64,000 nucleotides of DNA, taken from Tetrahymena elliotti 4EA. Taxonomy: Eukaryota; Ciliophora; Oligohymenophorea; Hymenostomatida; Tetrahymenidae. Of the stretch, positions 36,462 to 49,730 are shown one piece after another. Made by a program: the position numbers and the translations under genes. The DNA is taken from positions 836,657 through 900,656 of the forward strand of contig JH720315.1 in NCBI GenBank assembly GCA_000231825.2, given 5' to 3'. The notes below the pieces were generated by a model that saw nothing but the letters and a program-made list of their open reading frames with translations, searched no databases and was not told the DNA's origin. Positions within the stretch are counted from its first letter, which is position 1; the number at the start of each line of letters is the position of its first letter.

Positions 36462-39400
36462 TCATACAATTTAGACTAAAATTATTGAAAATAGAAAAAG
36501 CATATTAAATAAGAGAAAAGAGGATTGAGATTTAAGATTATCCAATTATTTGTTTGGATTGACAATAAAGCAGACTCCTTAATAAACAACTCCTGAGCAT
36601 AAACATTTAGAGTCACTACCTTTTTTAAATCCTTGTTAACTACAAATAGAATAATTTTAACTCATACAGTTATTAGCACTTGTATCTGAGCAGTTTAGAC
36701 TGCTTGGAACAATACAGTCGTATTAGTAATACTATTAATCTCGAGGATCAGGATATTAGTTTAAAACGTAACCAAGATAAAAGCAAATAGATTCTTTTTT
36801 CTAGCAATAAAATTATCCTTTATCAAGGCAATTAATTTTATAAACACATTTTTCATCAATTGAAGTCCATCCTCTTGATGTGCAGGTAATTTTTCCATTT
36901 TTACAATACCCTTTAGTGCTATCTTCACACTCTTCATGAGTTGGTAATTCATAGTGATCAGTTACCCATTTATATCCTAATGAATCACAGTAATCAGATT
37001 ATTTTGCTTATTTTGCATTACAATCAATTCTATCTTATTCTTTCGTATAGCACCTTTTTAGAGGTCTTGGCTTTGATTAATCACTAACAAATCCAAGTGA
37101 TTTACATGGGTCACTACAAACTGTTGTTTTACTTTAACAATTCAATGGATCTACATCACAGTTTTGCTTATCTTCAGCTTATTTAAATCCTATTGTAATA
37201 CATACTGGTGTAAAATAATTAACATCATCAGGATTGCTTATTCTTTTTGGTGATTAACAAAGAGGCTTATTAAGACAATCAATAACTTTAGGTTTTTTAA
37301 TTTAATTTTATACTACTATATATCCTGTATCTAAAGCTATACCTTATCTGTATAATTAATCAGCAAAATTATTATCTTTCAAAAATATTGGTAAAGATTT
37401 ATAATAGAATGAATCTATCATAATTTTACAAAGAATAGGAGTCTATTCTTATTATATTAGGCATTTTTCGCTATCAGGAATCACACAATCTCCTTTTTAG
37501 TCAGCAGAGAAATTGTAATATTTAACACATACGACGTCTTTGCTTTAGCACATATTTAAACCTTTACGAAGACAGTACTAAGAAATAGGCATTTGATCTG
37601 GAGTATTGTAATTCAAAAATGCGCAAGCATGATAAAAAGTGTCTAGTATTTAGCTAATGATTGAGCAAAAAGTTGCATCAGGAAGTTAACAGGTTTAACT
37701 TTAATCGGAACCTTTAATAAAGCCATAGAATATACAAACATTTGAACAGTTAGGTTTATTGAGGCATAAAGTTGCTATGTCGTTTGGGTTGATTGCTCTC
37801 TTCATGTGGCAAGCGTGGTTGTAGTTTGTTCCATCATAAATCGAACATTTTTCAGGAATTTTACCATCAACAAATCCTAGTTCATTGCATTAATTTACAA
37901 AATTACTACTTGAATTCATGCATTCTGTAAAAATGTTATAAAAAAACTCATAATCTTTTTATTAGAAACTGTTATATTAAAGATAATTAGTGTAACCACA
38001 TGGATAAGTATTGATAAAGTCACAAAGGTTTAATTTAAGAATTTCAACACAAAATGCAGAATCAGATCCAGAAGAACAATATGTCGCAATGTCTGAAATT
38101 TAATTAAAGCCAAAGTAAGAAGAACAATAATGAAGTTGCTGTAAGAGAGAATTAGCTGCCATGTTTTTGCATTGATTGTTATCACCATCAAAAGGAAGAA
38201 CACAGTCATTACTGTTTGAACTTTTTTAAAGTTTGTAAATTCTTAAGCAAATATTATTGCTTCCACATTTTCCACTTCCAGCTACTAGACAGCTTTCGAT
38301 TGAAGGAAAGTCACATGTCCCGTTTGAGTTAGCTGAAAAACCTATTTAATTACAAACTGAAGTGTTTGTACCACAGATAGGAACAGAAGATAGATTAGGC
38401 AAAGATTAATCTTTATTATATACTAAATTCTAGCAATAACCAAAAACAATTTTATATATTAAATCATTGTTCATATTTAAATTCTTGAATATATCCATTG
38501 TATCTACAAAATTCATATCACTGCTTAATTAAACAAATCCTCCTATTTCACATGCATGAACAGTTTTTTTGGTAGAAGTTTTCTTTTTTTTGCTACTACA
38601 ATCTGTAGGGACATTACATGTAGCCTTCTAACCTGTAGAGGAGTTTGTAAATCCATACTCAGTTTTGCAAACCGTATCAAGCTTCTCTTAGCATTTTTCT
38701 TTTCCATTGCAACTTTCAATTAATGGTATTTTACATGATTTATTTTATTCATCCAATTCAAAGCCTGATCTCCTGCAAAAGCTATTTGATCTTAAGTTTA
38801 GTTTGTAACAATCTAAGCATTTATTTATCTTATCTTAGCATATCGTTGTACAATCTTATGGATCTTAGCAATTTGAGCACGCATTTTATGCATCTTAACA
38901 AGCATTATAACTATCATAGCATTATTAGAAAGTTGGAAAAGACCAACCACCTGTTTGATCAAAAATTAAGCCTAGATAATTTCCTAAAGAAATAGAATTG
39001 AAATCTGTAGCTTAACATAATTTAGTTTAGCTCAAACAGCTCTCAGTAGGATCTTAGCATTTATTAGAGCCTTTTTAAACCTACGTCCATCCCATAGCTG
39101 AGCAAAAGTATTTATCAGAGCTACATCCATATTCACTATTTTCTGAAGCTAAATCACATACAGAATGAGGAGGAAAAATACATCCTTTATCTTTAATTTT
39201 ATAGAACTTGTACTTAGTAGTGCATACATGAGGGCAATCTCCAGTTTTGTATCCTAAGCAATCATTTAATGTTAAACTTACTTTACATTTTCCTTCACTT
39301 GTGGCTGCATATCCAAATGATTTACTTAAACAAAATGACCCATTAGTACAATTATTACCTGTAAGACAATCAAAATCACAAGTACTTGATAATTTATTAT

Positions 39401-40100
39401 AAGTAAATTTAAATTGTGTCACACAATAACTATCTGAACCTGAACAAATGCTATTGTAAATTGTGTTATCTTACTATGTATTATCTCCAATAATAGTATT
39501 TTTTTAAAGGCAATCACTAGCTTCTATTTTTTTGCATGCACCACTAACATTTATAAACCCAAAATTTCTACAAATTTAATCTCGATAATCATCACCACAC
39601 AAAGGAGTTCCTTCACAATCTTACTTGTTGCTTTGATCTACTTTTACACAGCTACCTTAAGAGTTTTAATAATATCCAACATATTTACAACGAAAATCAC
39701 TACAACTAGTACTACAACTCTGCATAAATGCATCAGGTATTTGACAAGTTAAATCATCTTTACTTTTTGCTTTGAGCTCTAATTCTATAACGCATACACT
39801 ATTATCAAAGCAATTTTTTTATGTTTAATTTAAGCAATTCATTCCATAAACATATTTGTTATCACTATTTTTTGGATCTAAACATTTACCTAAATCAGTT
39901 AAATCTGATGGATTAGCTAATGTATTCAAGCCTCGTGTTGATCGAATAAATCCAACTGTCTAACAAGAATGCTAGCCCATCATACAACTATAATCTTATA
40001 AGCAATAAGTGGTGTACTATGCCCTTGTAAGCACCATATCTTACTACTAACTTATATGTATTAGGTTAAAAACCAAAAATATTAAAAAATAAAATTTCAT
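36462..40100 (-). CDS. giant cysteine-rich GPI-type surface protein, 1,212 aa
   Basis: One uninterrupted exon of 3,639 bp, ATG at 40100, TGA 36464-36462. The first 17 residues form a signal peptide (hydrophobic, ending H-I-S). The ectodomain has well over 100 cysteines in a loosely repeated pattern: Cys, a few residues, G-F or G-Y, a variable loop, Cys, then often a hydrophobic residue plus Pro, and another Cys. This gives 20 or more units of 40-60 residues. The last 20 residues are hydrophobic (F-L-L-F-N-M-L-F) and reach the stop, fitting a GPI signal. It is a likely extracellular coat or adhesion protein. It is longer than the other two Cys-rich proteins in the window and has no introns. 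The exact family is not recognised. Confidence 0.88.
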
Positions 40101-42398
40101 TTCTACTTATCTCTTTAATTCAATTACTTCTTTCTATTTTACCTAAGTTTAATTATAAAGAAAGAACAAATTTTCAAACTTTTTCAAAACATAAATAAAT
40201 ATCCTTATACAACTATAAAATTATGCGTTTTGAAAAAATAGTAACAAAAAGAAGACCAAACAAAATCTTCACTTATTGCCAAATAACAATCAATTTTACT
40301 CTACAATATTCCTACTTTGATTTTTTTTGAATAAATTTACATAGATTAAAGTAATCTTCAAATCACGCTATTATTATTATTATTATTATTATTATCACCA
40401 TATAAATTTAAATCTAAACCTGATAAATTTAAAAAAATTATAATTATTTGGTATCCACCTTGTCCTTCTTCATTCATTTAATCATTTTTTTGTTGAACAT
40501 AAACAATGATTAATTTTTTTAAATACTATTTATAAACAGCTACCAAACTAAAATATAATTATTTACTTATAAAAAATTTTTTTTCTATTTACATTTCACC
40601 TAAAATTTAAAAATATACCCTCCTATTCTATTTTTAAATTAAGAGTGCCTAATTTTAAATCAGTAAATTAAGAAATAAGGAGGATTTTAAATAATTGAAA
40701 GTGACTAGATAATTTATAATAAGGATTACAATTAGTCTATGTAATAAATAAAGTAAAATTTATTTACATTTTATTTGCTTAAAATTTATAATCAAATAAA
40801 AAATAGTTTAAAAATATTTTAGGATTATAAAATAAATAATTTATTTTATTTCTTTATAGAAACACTGAGATAAGTATAAAAAAAACAAAAGGGTAATTTG
40901 AGTGAATAAGTAATTAAATTAAATAATAATTTAGAGTCTAATTTCTTAAAATCTCAAGAAATAAATAAATAATTCATATTATTTTTAGAATTTCACATTC
41001 ATTTATATTTATAAATAATCATTATAAATATTAAATTTCACTGAGAATGCAAATTTTTTTTAAATTTAAACTACTTTAGAGAGTAAATTAGGTTTTAATA
41101 GTTTTCTTTGAATGTAAAAAAGCAGATATTTTTTATTCAGCTTGTAATTTAATTATTGTTCTTACAAATTTACAAATCTTATTTAACTTCATAGCATCAA
41201 TAGGATAACAAGACATTTTTGTAGAATAGATCTTTGAAAATGTAAATACTCAAAAGTTTTAATTCCCTTACTTTAACAAAGAATTTTTTCAAAAATTTAC
41301 TAATAACTCATTTTTTAGGAGATTTTTTAGTAAGAATTTGAAATTATATATAAATATTTTAGATTATTCTAATCAACATGAAATAAAGAAAAAAATCACT
41401 CAAATTAATACCTTAGAGGATCTCTCTGTTCTTTTGAGATGCTAGGCAAGCAAAAGTATTTTAACTGACGAGATAAATTTTATTCTGATGTCAATCTTTG
41501 TAACATCATATAAAAATATATTACAAAATTAATTTTTTTAACATAGATGACCAACTCTAGTTTATTTGATTTTCATTCAATAAAGAGAATATTATGAGAT
41601 CTTCACCTGAATATAGATATTACTTATTTTTATTTTTATTAAAAACATCAACCAAGACTTTTAACAGTGGTTGTCATTGGTAGAGTTTTTATTGTATCTA
41701 ACTCTATTTATCAAAATAATCTTAATTTCGATAGATTTTTATATATTATACCTTATTTTCGTTACTGATAAAAATTATTTAAAGCTGCTTAGTCCCATTT
41801 CTACTCCCAATTATTTTGAGATAATAAGTAATATATATTTTTGATCAAATATAGCCTGATTTTTGGTTTAGATAAAATATGCATAATTTTTTACTAAATA
41901 TTGGATTACAAATTTTAGTGTTTTTATTTACTATTCTTCCATAACATCTAATGAGACATTTGATCAATTTAAAAAAAAGCATTTATTTGTTCTTCTGAAT
42001 TGAATTAAAGCTTTTTAAACTTATTTCTTGATCTAAAATAGTAAAATTAGATCAATTAATATTTGAGGAGAAAAATGTTTTCAAGATTCTAAAAAATAAT
42101 TTTTATTTTTTAAATTAATTTTATTTAAAAAATGATTTAATGCTTATTATTTAAATTTTCTCACAAATTATTTGATTCGATTTGTATTTTTTACATTAAT
42201 AAATGGGAAAAAAAATTATCTAAAAGACTCATATAAAATTATAAAAAATGTATGAAGCAGAGCAAATATTTAATTTTTCAACTTTAATTTTAAAAAAGTT
42301 AAAAAATACTTTAGAGTAAGAAACAGATTATATTAAATTTAAAATAAAGGAATAAATATTTATAAACTATATTTATTTTAATTAGATTTTGCTTTTTT
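40101..42398. other. 2.3-kb intergenic region
   Basis: AT-rich and without a convincing coding frame on either strand. It contains a TTA trinucleotide tract near 40369-40395. No RNA gene is recognised. Confidence 0.55.
40369..40395. repeat. TTA/TAA trinucleotide microsatellite
   Basis: About nine uninterrupted copies of the triplet TTA in the spacer upstream of the giant Cys-rich gene. It is probably a neutral simple repeat prone to length change. Confidence 0.9.
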
Positions 42399-43817
42399 TC
42401 AATTATTTTAAGAATTTAAAGTAATACCTACTTCATCATAACCAGATTTTCCGCCAAAAGCCTTTAAAGTAAGTTTTTTAAATCTTTCAAACCACTATTG
42501 AGAATCTTAAATCTAATTTTCACTTTATTTGGGAGTAAAGCACAGTAAGTATCTTTTGAAATCAAATAAAATTGTTACTTCCTTTTGTTTTTACTTAGAG
42601 ATTTCTTGAATTTAATTATTATTATCAATTTAGTAAGCCTTTTCATTAAATTTAAGTTGATAGTCAAATTATAATAATTCTTGTTCTTTTAATTCTTCAT
42701 ATTTTTTTAATTCTATGTTTGCAAAGATATGGTTATCATTCTACAAACTTTTTAAAGTATCTATTATATTTTTGGTACAGTTTTCTTTTAGACAAACATC
42801 ATTCGGAGATTCATATGTATCAATGAATAAAAACATCATAAACACTTCATCAATTTCTAAGTTTAGAATGAGTTGGATTAGTTATGGGCTATTAATAACG
42901 TAGTTTTAATATGGAGAATAGAAGAAGAGCATAATTTATTAAGAATCCTAATCAATATTTTCTCTTGGGATTTTAAGAATGTTAAATAACTACATGTAGC
43001 ACCCAAAAAGTGCAAAGAAATCTAATCTTTTGGCATCGATTGTTTAAGTAGGAGTTAAAATTTCGCAAGTTGCTCCTCCAGTAATCCTTATTTCTGGAGG
43101 GAAAATCTTTCCTGAGACTCCTTGGTGATTGATTATTGAATCATTAACTGTTTTAGTATGATTAAAATCATTGATAAAAATCTAAAGAGTCTCTTCATCA
43201 GTGTCAATATTTACTAAAAAGTTATCTAAAGAAATATCGCAATGGATTAATCCATTCTAATGGAGATGATATACACACAAAAATATTTTTGCAAAAATAA
43301 CCTTTGCAAGGTAATTTCTCTCTTCCAAACTGAAATCATTTTCTGCAACACTTTCAAGGTATTAAACAAGATTGACATTATAGACATCCATAATTAAAGC
43401 TAACCTTTAACTACCCTCAATGTAGAGATTGTTTCTGAATCTATAACCTTACGGCACTACAGTTTATTGATTTTTTAATAAGAAACTTAAGACCTTTTGT
43501 TAATCTTCATTAAGATTTGGAATGGAAGGTAATCCTTGAGGTAAGTTATTGATTATTTATTGTTCTCTATTGTAGTAAACTTAATCTTGATACAATTTGA
43601 TTGCCTAAACTTTTTATACTTCATGATCAAAAACTTTTAAAACTCTACCAGCTGTTCCTATTCCTAAAGAATGCTAAATATTTAGGTTCAAGTAATCACT
43701 GATATCTAAAGGCTCATTTCTAACAGTTGAGACACTATGATTTTTACCATCTTAACTTGGATTGATAAATCTTGGTTATGGCTATGTGGGCACAGAATAA
43801 CTTGAAGAAGGATACAT
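42399..43817 (-). CDS. atypical protein kinase, 472 aa
   Basis: Single exon, ATG at 43817, TGA 42401-42399. The kinase domain spans about residues 45-320. The Gly-rich loop is GIGTAG (52-57), with V59 and the ATP-binding lysine in A-I-K (K74). The catalytic loop reads H-C-D-I-S-L-D-N (192-199), with Cys instead of Arg before the catalytic Asp194 and Asn199 retained. The metal-binding motif is D-F-N (217-219) instead of DFG. A P-P-E replaces APE. The Asp, Asn and Lys needed for catalysis are present, so activity is possible but regulation must be unusual. An insert of about 45 residues lies between the lysine and the hinge. The C-terminal 150 residues are charged, without a known domain. The substrate is unknown. 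Confidence 0.88.
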
Positions 43818-45320
43818 AGCTTTTTGTTTAATTGATGTTTTTTGTATTTAATGATTAAAAACAATTATAAATTCAAATAAAAGATTAATAAAAATTTGAA
43901 GATAAAAAGTATGTAAAATATAAACGAACAAAAAAGATATTAGGTTATGATCCTCCAAATAAAATTTTTTTATTGTTAGTTACTTTTACTATATCATCGA
44001 ATGCTTGCAAACAAATTAAAGTCATCAAAAATCCTATTTCTCTTGTTTTTTTAATTTGATTTTTAATAAAAAGAAAATGGCTCTATGAATAAAGGATATT
44101 AGATTAAAATATGAATAGTTCTTATGCAAGTTTTATATTTACTTTGCTTATTTTTGAATTTTAAAATATTTTTATTGATATTGATTTGAACTTCAGTAGT
44201 ACGAAAAATAAAAATATTTTATTAAAATTAATACCTCAAATTTGATAATGACAAAAATCATCAAAATTTATTGATCTATCTACCTATCACACATATTATT
44301 AATTTATTAATATCAAAATCTTAAGCTCAATTATATGGAATATTATATTTTCAAATTAAATATTTAATAAGTTAACTTTCTATTTCTTTTTTATTTTATG
44401 TATTTATAGATTGTCTACTGTAGTTTGGCTATGTTGGCTACTATGTAGTTTGGCTGTGTTGGCACAGATTTCGAAGACATCTTTTTTTACAGAAATCTTT
44501 TTTAAATCTTTTTATATTAATTAAAAAATAAAATAAATGCTTGAATGCCAAAAGTATTTAAATTGAAAGACAAATCTGATATTTATTTATTCTGACAATA
44601 AAGAGCTTTAATAAAATTTTTTTAATCAACTATCTATTTCTTTCTTACTTTCTTTAATCAATTTTTATGTACAAATAAAAGATATCAGAATTCCAAATTA
44701 AAAAGGATATATCTTCCTTAATATCTTTCAGGTAATTCTTTAATTAAATTTTTTTCTTTCTGATTTTAAAATATTTGTATTTTTTTGATAAATTTTATAA
44801 TAAGTAACCTATACCTAAAAATTTGATTATCAATTCTTTATATAAATACTTCAATCTAATCAAGCCTAACAGCCTGATTATCCAGTGGCTTTTGGGATTT
44901 ATTAGACATACTTTTTTTTGACTATGTAATAAAATAAAAATATTTTATGATTAAAAAACAGAGTTTGGAAATTGAAAAATAAAAATTATTAGCTATTTGA
45001 AGAGAATTAATTTAAATAGATTGAATATTTAATTAGGAATGAAATACTGCTATGATTTAGTAAATTTGAATACATTTGATTTATTAAATTATTATATTTG
45101 AAATTTCATAAAGATTTTAAATCTGAAATTGATAAAATTTAATTTAATTGGTTAATCTATTTTAGATTTCTTAGGTAATTAATTCTATTATAGCTCTATT
45201 TATTAATGTAATTTTCATTACAGTTTGAAATTTTGTTTTATTTAATTAATTATATAATTGTTTTGATGAATTTTTTTATTTTATTTATTTATTTATACAT
45301 ATGGGAAGGAATGAATAAAA
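43818..45320. other. intergenic region
   Basis: 1.5 kb AT-rich spacer. The only distinctive element is a pair of GC-richer direct repeats at 44420-44463. Otherwise nothing is recognised. Confidence 0.6.
44420..44463. repeat. tandem pair of 19-bp repeats, 25-bp period
   Basis: The 19-base sequence GTAGTTTGGCTATGTTGGC occurs at 44420-44438 and again at 44445-44463 with one change (A to G). It stands out from the surrounding A/T-only spacer by its TTGGC content. It could be a protein-binding site pair or a simple duplication. Confidence 0.75.
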
Positions 45321-48300
45321 TCAAGGGAAGGCGTAGTTTAATTTTTTGATGTAATTTGTGAACATGTCTGTGAACATGCTTTTAGCTTGTTAAGTGTTGA
45401 TTGCATTGTGGAAGTTTTGTTCTATTAATATTTCTACTTTTATTTAGTTTGTTTCTGGGATGTAAGTGGTTATATTTCCACTGAATATTTCTCCTCTGAC
45501 ATTGTTGTTTTTCTTATTTTTTTTTACTATTTATTCAATTTCTTCAGAGTTAAGAGAGATATCAATTTCACACATTTGCTCTACTAATTGGGCTTAGTCA
45601 GGTTATTCTCCATCTTAAGCTTCATTATTATATTAAAGGAAAGAGAAATGTTTCAGATAAACAAATTCACAAGGTTTATCCAAGTATCTAGAAGAACAAT
45701 TAGCATACAAAACAGTGTTTTAGATATCATCATTTATTGAGTAAATGTAATCATATGAGTTCAATAATGTTTGAATACTTGCACTGTTTTTGAAATTGTA
45801 AAAGGCAGCATAAGAAGAAGTGTTAACATAATATTCTCCTGTGATGATATACAATCTTTCTTAGTTTAGACTTATTTCACTTCTGAAATAGATATTGCAA
45901 TTATTTGTTTAGATTATTGGATCAAATAGCTCTAAATTATAAAAATATTCTTATTCGAATTTATACAAAAAGTCTTGATATGTTTCTTGTTTAATTATTT
46001 CAAATTAATAATTAGCCTCATTGCTAAATGATTCGGGAGTGTTTTTATTGAGACTATTGAGCCATTGCATGTACAATTCAGGTTGTTCAAGTAAATCTCT
46101 ATTTTATAGTTAATCTCCATCAATAACTTATAATTAATAAGAATCACAATCGTAATATTATTGATATGCAGATGTCTTTCTATAATAACTAATTTGTTTA
46201 CTCTCTTTAATCATGCTTCTTCTTGATTAAAATTCTTATTAACTTAACAATCTTGGTTCTAAATATTGACTTTCTCTTTTACTTGCATTATTACTTATCT
46301 GAGGTGTATTAAAGCATGTGTAAAATGGAGAATCGCTGTAGCTATTTGAATTGGGCATTTAAATATTTCTTTAACTATTTGTGTTTGCCATATTTGTTCC
46401 ACTTTAAACACTAAAATATTTTTAACTAGGTCTCTTTGAATCTTACAATGATCTAGGTCCAATCTATGGTGAATGAGTAGAATTGATAGAATTATCATAT
46501 TCATCAATATTTTATTAGGCCATATTAAAATTATTATATGATTCACTATGAGTAATACCATGACCAATAGTATTAAAATCATGAGTATTACTTGATGTCA
46601 TTTAGAATGAAAGATGAGGTAAAGGTGAATGAATTTAATCATTAAACTATTGCTTTTCTTCCTCTTCTTCTGCTTGTTTTCTTTCCTTTCTTAAATTATC
46701 ACTCTCATTAAGGTTTTATGCATTTTTGTTTTGCTCTTCTGGTGTTTAATACTTAGGGTTTAAAACAATTTCCATTTGGTTATCTTCATTTTTATTTTAT
46801 TTTTGAGGAATGCCATTTTTTTCTTCTTCCTCTTGTGATTTATCATCTTCGATGTCTTCATCTTTATGCTCTTTTATAGGTGTTTCTTGTAATTTATTTT
46901 TGGATGTTTGATTTTGATTATTTTTTAGTGAATAATGGATATCATTAGATTCTATTTCACTATTTTCTAAATCTTTTTGATCTGAACTTATTTGAGTTGG
47001 TTATGAATTATTTAAAAATTTAGATGAATTTTAAATAATATTTCCTGCTGAATTGCTCTACTTTAAGCCATTTTTGACAGGTCTTTTTTACATGATGACT
47101 CTGTTTGTATTTTCTAAAAGAGATTTATGATGATGTGGCATTGTTTTGTTCAAGCTAGATTCACCATTATTTTAACTAAGTACAGAATCGCGATGGGATA
47201 CTGAAGCTTATTATTATTTTGTTGAATGTCTTGAATTCATTGGATGTACAGTAAAGACAAATTATTCTGTTGTTATATTCCTCGGATCTTAAATAAAAAT
47301 TGAAATATTTTCAGACTACACTCTGTTTTATAAAGATTTGGTTTATGGTTGTCTCAGACTAAAACGATTTGAAAAAACATTCTATCCTTCTTTGTAATTC
47401 TTGTAATTATTTTAATCTAAATCTTATGATGAATCAGAGAATTTTCTTTATTGCTTTTAAGGTGAGGTTGTTTAATTTAATGGATTCTCTTATTAATTGT
47501 TAGTGTTTTCATTTTATTTTTAATTGTTGGGTATATTCTATATCGATGCTGATTAATCTGGTGATGTTTCACTTTTTTAAGTCAAATCAGCTGTTTAAAT
47601 TGGTTAAGTTAATTTGCTTTCTTCAATGTAATTATCATTCTATTATTTATCAGCACAAAAACTAAATTCATGAACTTCAATGTTGTTATTATTATTTTTG
47701 TTAGTGAAAATTTCTTATTTAGAATTACCACCATCACATATGCATTTAGATTCTTCTTCTTTTATTTCTTTAATTGGGAGCAAATTCTCATCTGAATTAT
47801 GAACTGACTTGTTATTTTCTAATGATAATTACCTCTAAACAATTTATTTATTCATATTATTCTTAGATCCTTTTCTTGATTATTATTTTGCTATTATCTG
47901 ATCTTCAATCGAAGTAAATTAATCTTTTTTAGAATTATTTCCTTGTAAACTGCTGCTTGAAGAAATTATAAAATTGCCTTAGCTTCCTTTCGTGTTTTCT
48001 TGATCTTAATTATATTTCTCCTTATCGAAATCAATATCATCTTCTTTTGATTTTTGCTTAAAGAATCTTTCACCATCACTACCAGATTTAATGCTAGAAC
48101 GTTAAATATCCTACTGCTAATTATTTTGTTACTTGTATATGTTAATGTCTGTATAAATTTTTCTAGCATGTGGATATGTTGTAGTTGCTTATTGCAGAAG
48201 AGAAATTAAATCATTTATTGATTATTATTTTTTCATTATTCCAATATTTTCTTCACCTTTTCTAGAACTTGAATCACTATCTATTGCATCAACATTTTAT

Positions 48301-49730
48301 AATGGGACTCCATTAGCCGTTGGTAAATGCTTTACAGGATGAATGATTGATTCATCAAGTAAAAATTTGGAATCTCTGAAATTATTTTAATTGCTTCCTA
48401 AGAAAATTGAATTTTTCTAGGAATCTGTTAAAAAGAGAGATAAATCTGTTTCATCTATTCCAAATTAATTTAAATTTTAGCTTACAGATTAAGCCTAGGG
48501 TAAAGGAATACTGCTAATCTTAGAGAAATCTTGCACAAATGAAGGAACACTAATAGGATGACCAGCACCTTATTGAGAGAAAGTAGTTTGCTAAGTATGT
48601 TATGGATTGTAATGAATAGAAACACCTTGATTTTGGAAAGTAGAATTTTTATTAAAATTCATTTGCTAAAGAGATTTTCTAATCATATTCAATTTCTCCT
48701 CTTTTTGCTAAATACTTTCTTCATCATCATCTCCTTCTTAAACATAACTCTCTTTGTATTCTTATTCATTTTTATTAATTGACTTCTATGGATTAGATTC
48801 ATTGCTAAATCTATTTTAAATTGTTATTTATTTTTTTGCATCTATGTGTTTCCATTTCTCATTTTTGAAATCATCTACTTCAAACCCAGATCCACTCATG
48901 CTTTGCTCTCCGTTGGCTTATTCTTCAATATCCTTATAATTAGTTATCTTTTCATTCTTTTAATTTGGTATATAAACATTTTAATAACTCTCAATTTAGT
49001 TTAGTCTTCTGCTATCTCTCTTCTATAGAGATTCTCTCTAATTGTAATTGATCGTTCTAACACTTCTTTTAGGCTTTTCCTCCTAATTATGCTCCTCTTC
49101 TTCCTTTTCTGCCTATTCCTAAGTAGAAACTGATGACAATCCTTATTTTTAACTCTACAAAAGTAGCTAATTATTCTATTTATTATCTTATTGCTATTTT
49201 AATTGCTAATCTACTTTCTTTGTTTTCAATGAATCATTCCCTTACTAAGATGAAGATTACTAATGAGGTGTAACAGTTTCTAAAACAAATCTATCATTAT
49301 GATTCATTTTATTTGATTTATAACCTATCTTCTCACTATTCTAAAGTGTAATTATGTTTGGAGATGTTGTATTGCTGATTGTAGTGTAAGTTTTTGAAAG
49401 ACCTAAATCTTTTCTCATCTAAGACCATCTCTTCTACTCTTCTTATTCTTCTTTTTCTATCTCCTCTAACTCTCTCTACCTCTCAGCCATAACCCTTCTC
49501 TCCTGCATCTCAATTGAAATTGATTATTTTCTTTAGTCGCCATATATATCTCCTATTCTCTGCCTCTTTTCTCCATCACTATCATCTACCTAATTGTAAT
49601 TTGAAGAATCTAATAATGGTTTTTTCAAATTTTCTTTATTTCCATTTGGTTAATTGCTATTATTTTGGCCTTTTCCCTTCCCTTTATTTTTCTAGAACAA
49701 CTTCTCACATATGCTGAGACATTATCCCAT
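45321..49730 (-). CDS. large N-acylated protein with START-like C terminus, 1,469 aa
   Basis: One exon of 4,410 bp, ATG at 49730, TGA 45323-45321. The N terminus MGQCLSIC is a textbook N-myristoylation motif (Gly2, Ser6) with Cys4 and Cys8 available for palmitoylation. It is followed by a Lys/Gly basic patch, predicting stable membrane attachment. Residues about 25-1220 are low-complexity Asn/Gln/Ser/Lys/Glu-rich sequence with no fold recognised. The last 240 residues become globular, with hydrophobic strands, R-S-E, I-I-T-G-E-Y and a final amphipathic helix. Their order recalls START lipid-transfer domains (a Y-x-R region, strand-rich core, long C-terminal helix), but the match is by eye and weak. 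The protein is a likely membrane-tethered scaffold or lipid-binding protein. The frame is excellent; the domain call is tentative. Confidence 0.85.
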
